From assembly GCA_003868215.1 (NCBI GenBank), contig QWDQ01000013.1, forward strand, positions 1 through 64,000: DNA of 64,000 nt, given 5' to 3'. Positions 54,129 to 64,000 of this stretch are shown in pieces (the stretch's first letter is position 1; each line of letters opens with the position of its first letter). Origin of the DNA: Pseudophaeomoniella oleicola (Eukaryota; Ascomycota; Eurotiomycetes; Phaeomoniellales; Phaeomoniellaceae). The notes below the pieces were generated by a model, which was not told where the DNA came from, ran no database searches, and saw nothing but the letters and a program-made list of their open reading frames with translations. The translations under genes were made by a program, and so were the position numbers.

Positions 54129-54451
54129 TACTTTTGACATATTAATGGGTTATTTTGCCAGTATCTCTAGCTACGTTTGATGAAGTATATGGAAGCGAGC
54201 GATCCTGTTTTTGTCGGTACAATATTACATCATGAATACTCTGACTTGTTGCTACATAGAATCTCATGCCCCAGTCTAAACGGAGCACCGTGACTTTCCC
54301 TGGAGCTTTGATAACACATCTACAACAGGAAGATGAACAATAACTCCCCGAACTGCGCCGAGTCCGCCCGAACACGTCAGGGGTCATATCCTCCCTTTTG
54401 GTACCAAACACCCTTGTCTGCTGAAGATAATCGACTCCCAAGAACAATCCC
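54129..54451. other. Convergent intergenic region before snf5
   Basis: 323 bp between two 3' ends. The snf5 frame appears to run through part of it, but splicing at 54597-54548 moves the real stop to 54452. Nothing else seen. Confidence 0.55.
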
Positions 54452-56430
54452 TCATCGTACTTGCATGTCGTGTCTATGAAGGTCTTTCGACCAGACGGGG
54501 AGCTTCTTGTCTCGCTCATACAGGAGACCACAGTTTTGACACAGTGACTAGAAAACACGTTAGTCATTGGACCTGCAAAGTTATCACAATCACTCACTCT
54601 TGCTCCATCTGGACCTGGTCCATCTCTGACGGCCCAAACAGCACTTCCCCAGACCTGACACCATCTACATCGGAAGACTTGACGTTCGTGTTCATTAAGG
54701 ACGCCACTACCGCCGGCGCCCCACCCTGCCGGTGCACTGCCATCTGGAGTCCCTAGCGCCTTTGCTACAGGGCTTAAGCTTCTAAATCTTCGTTTCTTCT
54801 TGCTTCGTTCTCCCCTGCCCATTGGTGTATCCTCAGCAGGAGTATCGAAATAACTGCCACGTGGTTCTGGTGCTGCGAACGAGGCCATTCCCGTATTTGA
54901 GCTGAACCGTGCTGTTTCTCTTCTAAGACGCCGCAATTGTCTCTCTCTATCACCCTCTCGCTTCTCTATTTCATCCTTGCTCAAGGCTTCAAGTTTTGGT
55001 TCCCATTCGGCAGCAAAATCCTCGGCGTCGTATCGCCAGCCTGATTGAGATTCGGGATTCATGGCTTGATTATCGATCTCACCACCCATGCCCCATGAGC
55101 CACCCGTGCTGAGGAGTCCTCCTTCACATGCCTCTTTTTTCAGCTTCAGGACTGCCTCGTAGATTGCATGAGTGATGGCCATTACCCATTCTCCACCTAG
55201 GCCCATGTCCGCACAGGTCTGCTTCGCAAAAGTCTCCGCAAGACCCGGGGGATGTAACAATGACCACTCGAATTTGTCTGTGTACAGTCGGGAGGACAAA
55301 GATATTGAAAGCGTGATAATGCAACGATACGTATCATCTGGATTGAGGAAACCGTCCGGAGAAGCTTCATTGGGAGCTATCAGCTCGGCTTCCGCTTGCA
55401 CCACAGGCCCGGGGGTCGAATTTCCGTTCGTTTGTGCTTGCGGGGTAGAAGGCATGGGTGTAGAGGCTCCTGGTGTCATCGAAGGGTTGCGAGAAGACCT
55501 AAAAGTGTCAAATGCCGGTCTCGGTGTGCCTGCCGGCGAAGCACCAAGATGTAACGCCCTGGAGCCGGCTGGTCCAAGAGCCGCTCCTGGTGTCGAGACA
55601 TCCTGCTTCTGACCTTGGGTCTTGGAAGAGCTGTGAAATAGCGGATGTAATGCGATGCCAGCGTATTCTTCAAGCTGACTTCTGATCTGTGAACTGATGG
55701 CGGTGGCCAAGCTATGTTGATTCGGCAGATCGAGTTCCCGTACCATCGTTTGTGCGAAGTCATCAGGTGTGAGTAGTGCTTCGTGCAAATTCCACAGAAA
55801 CGTATCACGAATTTTATAAGGTGGTGCTGGGTCGGGTCTTCTAAAAGCTGGTAATGAAGGATTTACGGTTGGGTCATTCGCGTTCCTTGGTAGTGGGAAA
55901 GGGGCATCTGGCTGGAAAGCATTGACATCAAGATCAATCCGTATCGGGATGAGAGTGAGAGGAAGTTGGGCTTGGATGTTGACTTGTTGGTCGGTTCTAT
56001 TATGTCTCTGTCAGTTGTTTGCGTCGAACATAACGGGAGCATCAGGCAGTGTAATGAGATCAGCTGGGGACACTTACGTCGGTTTCACTGTCCTTCGAAC
56101 CATCCAGTCTCGGAATATACCCTGTGTTTCGACTGGCGAAAAGATCTCCTTGCCTAATTTCTCTGGTCCTCCCTCCCTAGCAGCTGTCTCCTCACGCCTT
56201 AAGGATCGTAAACCGGTAGGGCGACGGGGGCCATCACTCTCTTCAAAGTCGTCATCATCGAAAGCATCATCCGCATAGTTGATTATCGTCGTGCCACGCT
56301 TTGTGGTCCGCGACCCAGGCGCAACTGCTTGAGTCTGGAGAACGGGTGTAACAAAGGCATTGGCATACTGTCGCAACCGAGGCGCATAGCTAGAGATGAA
56401 GCTCTGCGCGGGGGCTGGATTTGGAGCCAT
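54452..56430 (-). CDS. snf5: SWI/SNF chromatin-remodelling subunit Snf5/INI1
   Basis: Exons 56430-56078, 55996-54598 and 54547-54452, introns 81 and 50 nt, 615 aa. The N-terminal 115 residues include an acidic patch (DDAFDDDDFEESD). The SNF5 domain contains LPLTLIPIRIDLDV, KIRDTFLWNLHEALLTPDDFA and RELDLPNQ, then after a Ser/Pro-rich insert ITLSISLSSRLYTDKFEWSLL and DMGLGGEWVMAITHAI. The C-terminus carries a GATA-like zinc finger split by the last intron: CRWCQVWGSAVWAVRDGP in exon 2 and LCQNCGLLYER in exon 3, with SKKKRRFRS as probable nuclear signal. Such fingers occur in filamentous-fungal Snf5. The protein anchors the remodeller to nucleosomes. Start ATG 56430 gives MAPNPAPAQ. Confidence 0.93.
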
Positions 56431-56970
56431 CACTGGGCCAGAGGAACTATCGCTGTCTTTTTATCATAACGGTGCGCCAGTTGATATAGACGAATATAGA
56501 ATGTCGGCGAAGGTAAGATCTTGCAAATGGTGGGCGTGCTCAGCGCAAAGTAGGGCGTTCCGCGGTGAATGCGTATGATGATCGACTGCGCGTCTGGAAA
56601 TTCTGCCGCAAACTTCCCGCAATTTTCACTAAGCTAAATCTGGATATCAAACAGCTTCACCACCTAATTAGATACCTACCATTCATCGATATAGACAGAT
56701 ACTTCTCTACATCTCAATATAATCACTGCTATAAACATAGAGAATGCAGGCTAGCAATGTAAATCCTTACTCCGAATGTATTGGTATATATAACATGCTA
56801 ACTTTACCATTTTGAGAAACAAACATGCTTGCTCGCTCATAAAACCGTTGATCACTGGTAGAGGAGAGTATGGAGTCTCCGCAGACCGTACCAATCACAA
56901 TATTCATCGTGCTCAAAACCATGATATGTGCACACGCTGTAAGAACAAACCCCGAAATTCGACGGCCCAT
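56431..56970. other. AT-rich intergenic region between snf5 and the Whi2-like gene
   Basis: snf5 promoter on the left and 3' flank of the Whi2-like gene on the right. AT-rich between 56630 and 56830. No gene supported. Confidence 0.5.
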
Positions 56971-58601
56971 CTATCTCAGCCCAATGACACTCTATTGACG
57001 AAGTCAGTGGTTGTCTCTTGAAGTCGGGCAGGACAGTACAAAACTTACCATCTCCAAAGTCCAAACTCTCCGAATCCAAACCTTTAACCTTCCTTCTACT
57101 CCATCGACATTGTCCAATTCGACTCCCTCCCACCAACATCGTCGGGCAGGCTTCCGCCAGAACAGGAGCAGCTTCTGTGCCATGCCGACTGCGTTGCTAT
57201 TCATATCGCCTTTGATGTCGGTTCTTAGGCGGGCTAGGGCCAAGCTGCAGACAACCGCTTTGTTCGGTTCGCCGGCTCGATGGCCCCATCGATCGTCATG
57301 GTCGAATCCACTGTTTGATGATTGTGAGTCACAGTCACAGGCTAAGTGCAACAACATGTAGACTTACCCAGCTGTCAACATCTCAATAAGATGCTGCTCT
57401 GTCGTTCCAGCTTCTTCGCTCCGCCTGAGACCGGAAAATATGCCGTCCTGCTTCAACAGTGCTTTGCCTGCAGCCCTTTTCACTTCAATCATTTCATTCT
57501 GGCCAATGTCCGGCTTTGGAGGGATAACGTAGAAATCCAGATCCTCTCTCAATACAATGATGCCAGCCCTATCCTGAAGCATATCACGAGCAGACCCTGG
57601 CTGCGGTTCGATGGGGATGGTATCGGCGTCCGGAGACGTGGTGGGCGAGGGCGTTGAAGATGGTATAGACTGGGCTACCGTCCTGAAGAAATCAAGCATA
57701 TACTGTAAAGATGCAGCATCATACTGCAGGTAGCCATGAGTTTGTTAGTTCAGCAAACGTAAAAAGGGCTATCCGTCAAACGTACGTCAACTGGATAAAC
57801 ATCTCCATCATGGAAACCGTTCATGTGGCCGTCTGGAAGAAGGCCATTGGGAAACAGTGATAGCAGCACGAATTCTGGAAGGGTCAAGAGCTCGTCCCGG
57901 GATAGCGTGAACCGCGTGCCCCTGTGGTCGTGCGTATTAGTATGGAGACTATGAGCATACTTGTGATTGGGCATTCTACCTGAGGTCCAACGTTATGTTC
58001 TCATCTTGACCAATATCTCCACCTAAGTATCAGGTCAGCATTCATACTTTCATGAGAGTTATTACTGCTCCATACTCCCTAAGCTGTTGATCGGTGGACC
58101 GGACTGCTGCACCTGCGTAATAATACTTGCTGCTCCACCTGCGGCTGCCATCACGTACGTGAATGATTCAAGCGGACTTGTTCCTTCGTTATAGGGTGGT
58201 GGTGGCTCTTCTTCGTCGTTCGCTTTCCCCGACGATTCTGCCTTCTTGTCAACCTGGAGAGTCTCGTTGTTTTCGCAAACTGGCTTGATAGGTTGGCCTT
58301 CCTCTTCAAGCGTTTCTTGAACGGTCGAAAGTGGAGTCGCCTCGAGAAGGGTCTGGGGTTCTGCTCCGGTCACTGTCTCCTTCAAGTGATCAAGCTCTGC
58401 GTCTGACGGGAAGTAGAGCGACGAGAATGGCGGTGGTCGTGGTGATGAAGGTCGGGATGCGGACGCCTCTGAGAGTGGGAGATGGAAAGGTGGTGCCGCG
58501 GTATACGAGATGTCGTCGTCCTCGTCGGTAGATTCGGCCTGAAAGCGCGGAGGCAGCGCCGTGCTCGGCGAGCCAGAAGTTGCTCCTTGCTTGCGCGACA
58601 A
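56971..58601 (-). CDS. Whi2-like BTB/T1 domain protein, 5' end uncertain
   Basis: Six exons: about 58601-58076, 58022-57980, 57921-57786, 57723-57368, 57310-57049 and 56991-56971, up to 447 aa. An acidic Pro/Ser-rich N-terminus leads to SFTYVMAAAGGAASIITQV. The T1/BTB-like domain then reads ENITLDLRGTRFTLSRDEL, LTLPEFVLLSLFPNGLLPDGH, GDVYPVDYDAASLQYMLDFFR and IIVLREDLDFYVIPP. The C-terminal part has AVVCSLALARLRTDIKGDMNSNAVGMAQKLLLFWRKPARRCWW. This is the fungal Whi2-type family; yeast Whi2 works with the phosphatase Psr1 in nutrient and stress signalling. No ATG opens the frame: a stop lies at about 58632 and the expected start reads ATTG (TTG at 58601). Confidence 0.82.
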
Positions 58602-59192
58602 TGCGACGAGTATACCGAGTATTGCGACTTAGCGCGCAGGAGGTGGCAGAGAACAGCAGGCGGCTGAACTGGCGATCAACACATTGAACAAATAGCTGGA
58701 CTCCGACAATGACAATCAATCGAGTTCTGTTATGACCACAAGTTGGTGTTCTGAGAAGTTATTGATAGCAATGTGTATTCATTCCATCAAAAAGTGCTTG
58801 TTGATCTTCTGATGTTGTGTCGTAGTTGAGTTAATAGAGTAGCTGATTCACGGTACCAGATCTTGGAAGTTGCAGATCACGCCAAGGCCGAGGGGCCCAC
58901 TCGTTGGTGGTAGAGAAAGCGGACTGATTGTTATTGTTACTGTATATTATTTGATAACATTGTCTGTCTACTTCTTCATGTTATCAACATTGAGGACCGT
59001 TCATTCATACAACGTATATTATACCATGCAAAGATGCAATACGCTTAAATTGTTTGACTTTTGGTGCATGAACCATCATGACCTCTATCTGGCAGGATTA
59101 CAAACTCTTCCTAGCTGAAGTAGATGTCTTTGCATCACCCGAGTGCTCTGCATATCCCTCTTTGAGATGCTGCCACTTATCAGTTGAGTCCG
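58602..59192. other. Intergenic region upstream of the Whi2-like gene
   Basis: Promoter of the Whi2-like gene and 3' flank of the next gene. Every ATG on the minus strand here is soon followed by a stop, so no simple upstream exon could be built. Confidence 0.5.
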
Positions 59193-59849
59193 TCAGATCT
59201 GGTTTCTTTGCTTCTTTGGTGATTCCGAAGGCTCCTGTTGTCAGTATTCATTAGTCGAGTGCCTCTACGCAAACCAATGGAACCTTACCGAGGCAGCTCG
59301 ACGCTTACGTCGGCCGTCCATCGTTGCAATTGTTGGCATTCTGTTGCTGTTCCCAACTTGTTTGATCACTCTCGTCACACCAGAACAAATGATATTCCGA
59401 TTTCCTCTCACTGATATACTGTTGTCGATTTTGATCTCCAAGGAAAGGGCCTGTGATTTATCTTTCCCTTCCTGTATGGTGTCATTGGCGTCTTTCAATG
59501 CACGTAATATATCTCGGGTCAAAGAGACAACTTTGCCACTATTCGCGCCATCACACCTCAGTGGGATCATGTCTGTAAAGCCAGGACTGATACTTCGGTC
59601 GGTTGTAGGTAGAAGGACTGTGTTAGCGTAGCCTTCGACCTTGACCGATGCGTCAATGGTGACGGTAATGGGTACCTCGAGCGGAATGTCATCATCTTCG
59701 TGCATGAGCTGGTCAATATTATGCATGATAACAGCAGGTTCCTGGCATCTTGTTGCATAGGCTGGCGGCGGGGTCTGTGGCTGCATCTCTGCTGAAGGTT
59801 CTTGCACTTTCTGGTTCTGATGTAGAAGAAAACTGGATGGAGATAGCAT
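59193..59849 (-). CDS. Conserved fungal protein of unknown function
   Basis: Exons 59849-59289 and 59234-59193, intron 54 nt, 200 aa. The N-terminus is Pro-rich (TPPPAYAT), followed by an acidic DDDIPLEVPITVTIDASVKVEGYANTVLLP and a long beta-rich region (SLEIKIDNSISVRGNRNIICSG). The second part suggests a repeated beta-strand unit: one copy near residues 58-80, another near 140-160, both with a V.V.G..N..... pattern. The C-terminus DGRRKRRAASEPSESPKKQRN looks like a bipartite nuclear signal and is completed only by splicing. I do not recognise a named family; a nuclear role is inferred from the basic tail only. Confidence 0.7.
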
Positions 59850-60857
59850 CTCACTTGAACTCTACAGCAATCTGCAATCGAGTTTCAAGTTCAAGAATAG
59901 GATATTTAGGGCTTGGAAAGTAGAGGAGATAGAAGGGATATATGACGAACACACAGACACAGATGGAGAGGAGGGAACATCAAATCGAGGGGAGATGTGC
60001 AGGATTATATCACCTTTTGTCCCATCCACTCCCGAAGACACCTTCAATTAAATCCTAGAAGAAGACTTTGCCGCCATATTATGGCATCAATAGCAAGAAA
60101 AGTAGTTGCTATTGTCATCTCAGCGGCAAGGCGCAGGTAATTGTCAGACAGAAACGGTGGTGCTAGCCGTGTCACACCCCTTAGGTACGCTATCCCAATA
60201 CAACAATAGGAGCTGAATGATGCAAAATCACAGTGCCTGTGCTACCTTTTACTCTTATTGTTGTTGGGAAAAGGAATGGCTCATACTGATCTCTGCAATG
60301 ACCGTTCAATGCAAAAAGGGTATCAATACAACCGTGATCCCATTGTTCATCAAAAGCGGCTTAGTCCTTACAGAGCGGGCTGAACACTAGGAGTAACGTT
60401 CTCCAGTCCCTCTACTGTAATGGCAGTGCAATAGTAAATACTTCAAAATCCAAGAAATATTATTCATTATCAGAGCCGATTGCTCCTTCGAGAGGACTCC
60501 GCGGTATCTCAGAAATTCGTAAGCAGCGTAGAGGCATGTCCCGTGGATCGCTCATTCGCCATCGTTGACCGCCCCCAAAACGCAATACAGAGGAACAATA
60601 GCCAAGCCTAGACATGCCGGCGTTCCTCTTCCTCAATCATGCGTCTTCCCATTACCTCCTCAGAAAGTACCAAGCTCATAAGCTAAGTCATTACTCATCA
60701 GCTCGTTAAGTCATGCCCCGTTGCAACTAGGTCTTTCCTTGAAGAACTCATCAATGAAACATCACATCGCACTCTTGCCCCTCCGACGGAACATCCGACA
60801 GCGCAATATCGGTGCTGAAATGATACGGTGGAAACGATTGAGGCTCGGAGTCACTGG
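59850..60857. other. Intergenic region, 1.0 kb
   Basis: Promoter of the preceding gene and 3' flank of the 536-aa gene. No gene, repeat family or RNA gene recognised. Confidence 0.5.
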
Positions 60858-62518
60858 TCAAGCGCCCACAAGGCTGAAGATACCGCCTTTTTGTGTGTCT
60901 GTCTGTCCCGTCACTGTATCGTCTCCCTGCAACCGCGGAATGTTGCCTGAGGTCACACTAATGTTTGTGCATTTCTTTCTCGGTCGGCGACGAGCACCAA
61001 CTTGACTGGAGTGGGGATGGGTCCGACTGGAGATACTAGCCGTCGATGTCGTGCTAGAAGCATCCTCATCTTCCACGTTGGCAGATTTAGGCACTGTCGA
61101 AACTGAATTTGCATCAATGTCATCCTTGCAGACCCCTTGGCGCTGACGATGATTGCCCTCTGTAATTGTCCGCAAAAAGTCAGCCCATGGCTCGTCGTCC
61201 TCCCTTGTCACGTCAACACCAACCGGCCTGTCTGTATCGGCTTCTGGACTTCTCGGCGGAGAGTTCGATTGTCGTCTATCGGCCCTCTCCTCTGGTTTTC
61301 TGTGCTTAGACACCAGTCTTGGTACCCTTCTAACAACTGTTCGAGTTCGATCGATAGCAGTCTTGACCGGTAGCTCTTGACCATTGGTTCGTTGGCGTAA
61401 TGTCAAGCGACTTCGATTAGCTTCACGCTTCATCTCGATCACTTCCTGCTCTTCGAGATCCTCAACCCACCCATCTTCGATTGCATCTTCTGAAATCTCT
61501 AGAGGCCTCTCAAATAGTGTCACTGGATTTCGTCGGCCTGGAGCTTTGACAGCGACCTTTTCGGGACCCATCCCCTCTGTGGGAATTTGTGACGGCTTCA
61601 AGGAGTGGGAGAGTGGAGTAGATATCGAAGTGGCCTTGTCTGAGCTCGAAAAGCTGTGAAGGAACAAGGCAGATCCCTGACGGCTACCTCTCATTGAGCT
61701 TGCTCTTGAAGATGGTCTGGAAGACGGTCTAGATGATGGAGTAGAGAGTGGAAATCCAGTCTGTTGAGAGTATTCGACAGCTCTACCTTGATGGTCAAAC
61801 AGAGTAGCCGTGGTGTATGGCTCTGGACTTGCTGTCGTGTTGGTTGAAGATGTGGTTGTGGAGCTAAAACTGAGCCTTGCCTTGGTATCCGGAAGAAGGT
61901 CGATCCCCTCATCACCTGCGATATCTAGCTGGAAGTGCTTGCTGGAATCGAGTTCATGAAATATGGCCTTGAAGCGTGCGTACTCAGTCTGTGCGTCACA
62001 TCGGGTGGATCTTCGAAACCTTCCATGTCCTTTCATTTGTCCCAAAGGAGGTAGATCACCAGACCTTGGATTCCACTGCGTTGCCGCACCGTATATCTGA
62101 GATTTTTGGTCTTCGTTCAAGAATGTAGCGGTCACGTCAGGGATGATATCGTCTAGCTTGTCATTGTGGTGCGTCAAGATCTCAGAATAACAACGCCCAA
62201 TTCGTGGTTGAAAGACTTGACTTGAAGGTCTCCTAAAAGTGGAACATGATCGAACAGTGTGAAGCGAATTTGTCGAATCACTTGTGCAATCAGGTGCTGG
62301 ATGCAAGTCCTTTTCCACCACGCTACTTGCCACGCTGCTTTGTGACGGCGACAGCAACCCTTCTCTTTCGAGCCTTTCTCGTGATCGTGCAACCTGTTTT
62401 TCAAAGCGAGCGCGATGTAGACGATCGCTTGGGCCTAGGAGAAGTCAGACAAAAGACTTGAGAGTGAAGCGCTCGCGAGCTCACCTCTTCCAGCTATGCT
62501 TTCAATGATACTGTCCAT
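60858..62518 (-). CDS. Uncharacterised Ser/Arg-rich fungal protein
   Basis: Exons 62518-62485 and 62434-60858, intron 50 nt, 536 aa. Exon 1 encodes MDSIIESIAGR, and exon 2 continues with the basic helix DRLHRARFEKQVARSRERLERE. Hydrophilic throughout and probably disordered. There is an SSRPSSRPSSRASSMRGSRQGS repeat of SR-type units near residues 245-265, Ser/Thr runs, an acidic helix EISEDAIEDGWVEDLEEQEVIEMKREANRSR, and a basic stretch GARRRPRKK near the C-terminus. Two more ordered islands may be ILTHHNDKLDDIIPDVT and TEYARFKAIFHELDSSKHF. No known domain or membrane span. SR-type repeats suggest phosphorylation; no function is claimed. Confidence 0.7.
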
Positions 62519-63617
62519 AAGACTGGTCATAGTGCGGATTCAAGGACAGTCGTCACGATTAACCCACCTGAAAGAAGCCAACAAGTTGTTTATGGCGCCC
62601 AAAAGTGCGCACGACACCTTCAGCAATAGCAGTTGAATGGAATATCAGCAGTGAGGTTCAAGGGAAGCCTGAGTCAAAGGAGTAACGCAAAGACCAGACG
62701 TGCGAAAAGTGCAACGCTTTAGAACGGTGTAAATTGTCGCAAATCGCAGATTGCGAAGAGTAAGAAAATGGTCGCAAGGTAACTGAAAGTGATGCGATAG
62801 CAATCACGCAGAGCCTTTGTTGAAAATACAGATCAAACGAAATACTTGGGAACCTTTCATTTACTCGCTTAAGGGATGAATCGATCTGGTTTAGGGAAAT
62901 AGTGAAGTCAACGGAGAAAGCGAAGCCTCACTTGACCACCTTCCTCAGATTTGATATGAAGCCCTCGTCACTCCATATTGGACTGCAAAGTTGGCGACCT
63001 CGCCTTCAGACACGGCAGTACCGTTCTTTCAGGAATTGCTCTCTTCACTGAACAGATCAGTCTGTTGTGCAGCCACAGAGGAATATCATCAGCTTGACTA
63101 TCATTAATCAAAGTCACTCGAATGCTCTGAGAGTTCGGATTTGGGAGTTCTTTCTCAGGGAAGCCACTTCCATTATGAGATGTAATTTAAAGACATACCT
63201 TAGCCATGGCTGGATGATCAAGTTGTCTGAACAAGTGAGAAAGCTCTCTTGTATCACAGCATAGCTGATGTTTGTCATACCTTGCACTAGAGCTTCCTTG
63301 TCAATCTTCATACTATCTCAAGACGACTGTGCGGGTCGGTCTCTCCATCCATACCAGAGCCGTACGCAGTCGCGGTCAACGCCCCGTTCTTTCACACTAG
63401 GATCTGTCAAAAGCAGATCTCAGTAGACGGATGTGGAAGACTTTGGTCTGTTGCATCATCCCGCCACACCAACCCAAGTATGCAAAGGAGTTAGGCAGGT
63501 GAATGAGCACGACATTAGATCAAAAGTGAATGAAATATAAGCAATGACGATGATTGGAATCGCATGAGATCGAGTGAGGCACATCGTTCTGGACAATGCC
63601 ACAAACAAATCAAGTTG
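62519..63617. other. Intergenic region, 1.1 kb
   Basis: Leftward promoter of the 536-aa gene and 3' flank of the last gene. Several GCAAATCGC/GTCGCAA-like strings lie near 62730-62780. Short frames on both strands without support. Confidence 0.45.
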
Positions 63618-64000
63618 TCATGTATCCATCATGAGCTGAACATTCACCGCTGGCCTAGGCGACGCATGCGAAGAGCCGCTATCAGATTGTGCAGCTGGTG
63701 GCACACTGTCGTGGGATTGATGTTGAAAAGCAGCAAGGCTTCCTGTCTTTGAAACAGGTTCAGCCACATGGCATGTCAGCTGAACAGCGTTGCAACTGAG
63801 TAGTTAAACCAAATTTGTTGAAGTTTGAAGTTGATCACCGGCATGGCGGTCCAAGAGGTGAAGGCTTGAAGCTCCTTGGCCACAAATGGCAACCTGTCTG
63901 CCAGCCCCACTGCTTTGGAAATCGGACATATCAAAACTCCCAAAATCCGATGCTGGCGGTCTGCAAAGAGGCTGTGGCAGCCTCATGTTTAAAGGCGTCA
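63618..64000 (-). CDS. 3' end of an unidentified gene, runs off the window
   Basis: A frame open to the window edge (64000-63810) joins, through a 63-nt intron (63809-63747) with CTGAC/CTGAA branch-like sites and acceptor CAAAG, a last exon 63746-63618. Phase is preserved. The visible 106 or so residues are Ser/Gln/Ala-rich with SDFGSFDMSDFQSSGAG and PPAAQSDSGSSHASPRP, ending NVQLMMDT. The composition resembles the disordered C-terminus of a fungal transcription regulator, but no domain is visible and the acceptor is not the nearest AG. The model is tentative. Confidence 0.45.

Noticed and set aside
54142-54451. Extension of the snf5 frame to 54142
   Set aside because: Reading through the last intron destroys the second zinc-finger cysteine pair; the spliced form restores LCQNCGLLYER and stops at 54452.
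1-64000. CRISPR arrays, rRNA genes, intact transposons, LTR elements or virus-like insertions
   Set aside because: No spaced direct-repeat array, no rRNA-like stretch, no transposase, reverse transcriptase or integrase motif, and no long terminal repeats were found by eye.

Overview
The window is one end of a chromosome of a filamentous ascomycete (Pezizomycotina). It opens with a perfect TAACCC telomere array. The genes are split by short introns, mostly 44-60 nt, with GT..AG ends and CTAAC/CTGAC-type branch points. A HET-domain protein, a Zn2Cys6 regulator and several proteins typical of filamentous fungi are present. I could not fix the class or species. No rRNA, tRNA, CRISPR array, virus-like element or intact transposon was recognised. 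Most gene models below were assembled by hand from several open frames; nearly all close with consistent splice phase.

Region 1 (1-12.5 kb): telomere, a very AT-rich spacer, then genes all pointing toward the telomere. These are a membrane-anchored MOSC protein, an Rcm1/NSUN5-type rRNA methyltransferase, a FYVE zinc-finger protein, a long-chain alcohol oxidase and an ELO-family elongase. The first gene ends only about 420 bp from the telomeric repeats, so there is almost no subtelomeric buffer.

Region 2 (13.2-19.5 kb): a visibly more GC-rich, rearranged island. It holds a decayed kinase-like gene and a 249-codon chimera. The chimera joins a membrane-anchored extracellular loop in frame to the C-terminal half of a peroxisomal dienoyl-CoA reductase. 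Then come an alpha/beta hydrolase with a cysteine nucleophile elbow and a convergent Zn2Cys6 transcription factor. The hydrolase promoter has three copies of TTTCGGCGATAA above a TATA box.

Region 3 (20.3-42.9 kb): a conserved core. It includes a BTB protein, two glutathione S-transferases, a small complex I subunit, the DEAD-box helicase Dbp6, the GPI-anchor enzyme Gpi3, a conserved hypothetical protein, Sap18, a carotenoid oxygenase, a LAMMER kinase and TAF4.

Region 4 (43.4-64 kb): Ysh1/CPSF73, Sec65/SRP19, Sec13, Snf5, a Whi2-like BTB regulator, two conserved unknown genes and the 3' end of another gene. Inserted among them are a HET-domain gene, a P-loop protein resembling a bacterial/phage nucleotide-binding family, and a pyroglutamyl-peptidase-like gene.

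The housekeeping genes cover transcription, mRNA 3'-end formation, ribosome biogenesis and secretion. The accessory genes point to lipid and xenobiotic chemistry (alcohol oxidase, elongase, hydrolase, two GSTs, MOSC, carotenoid oxygenase) and self-recognition (HET). The best candidates for something undescribed are the in-frame chimeric gene, the GATA/CGG repeat array beside the hydrolase-regulator pair, and the HET plus phage-type P-loop pair.
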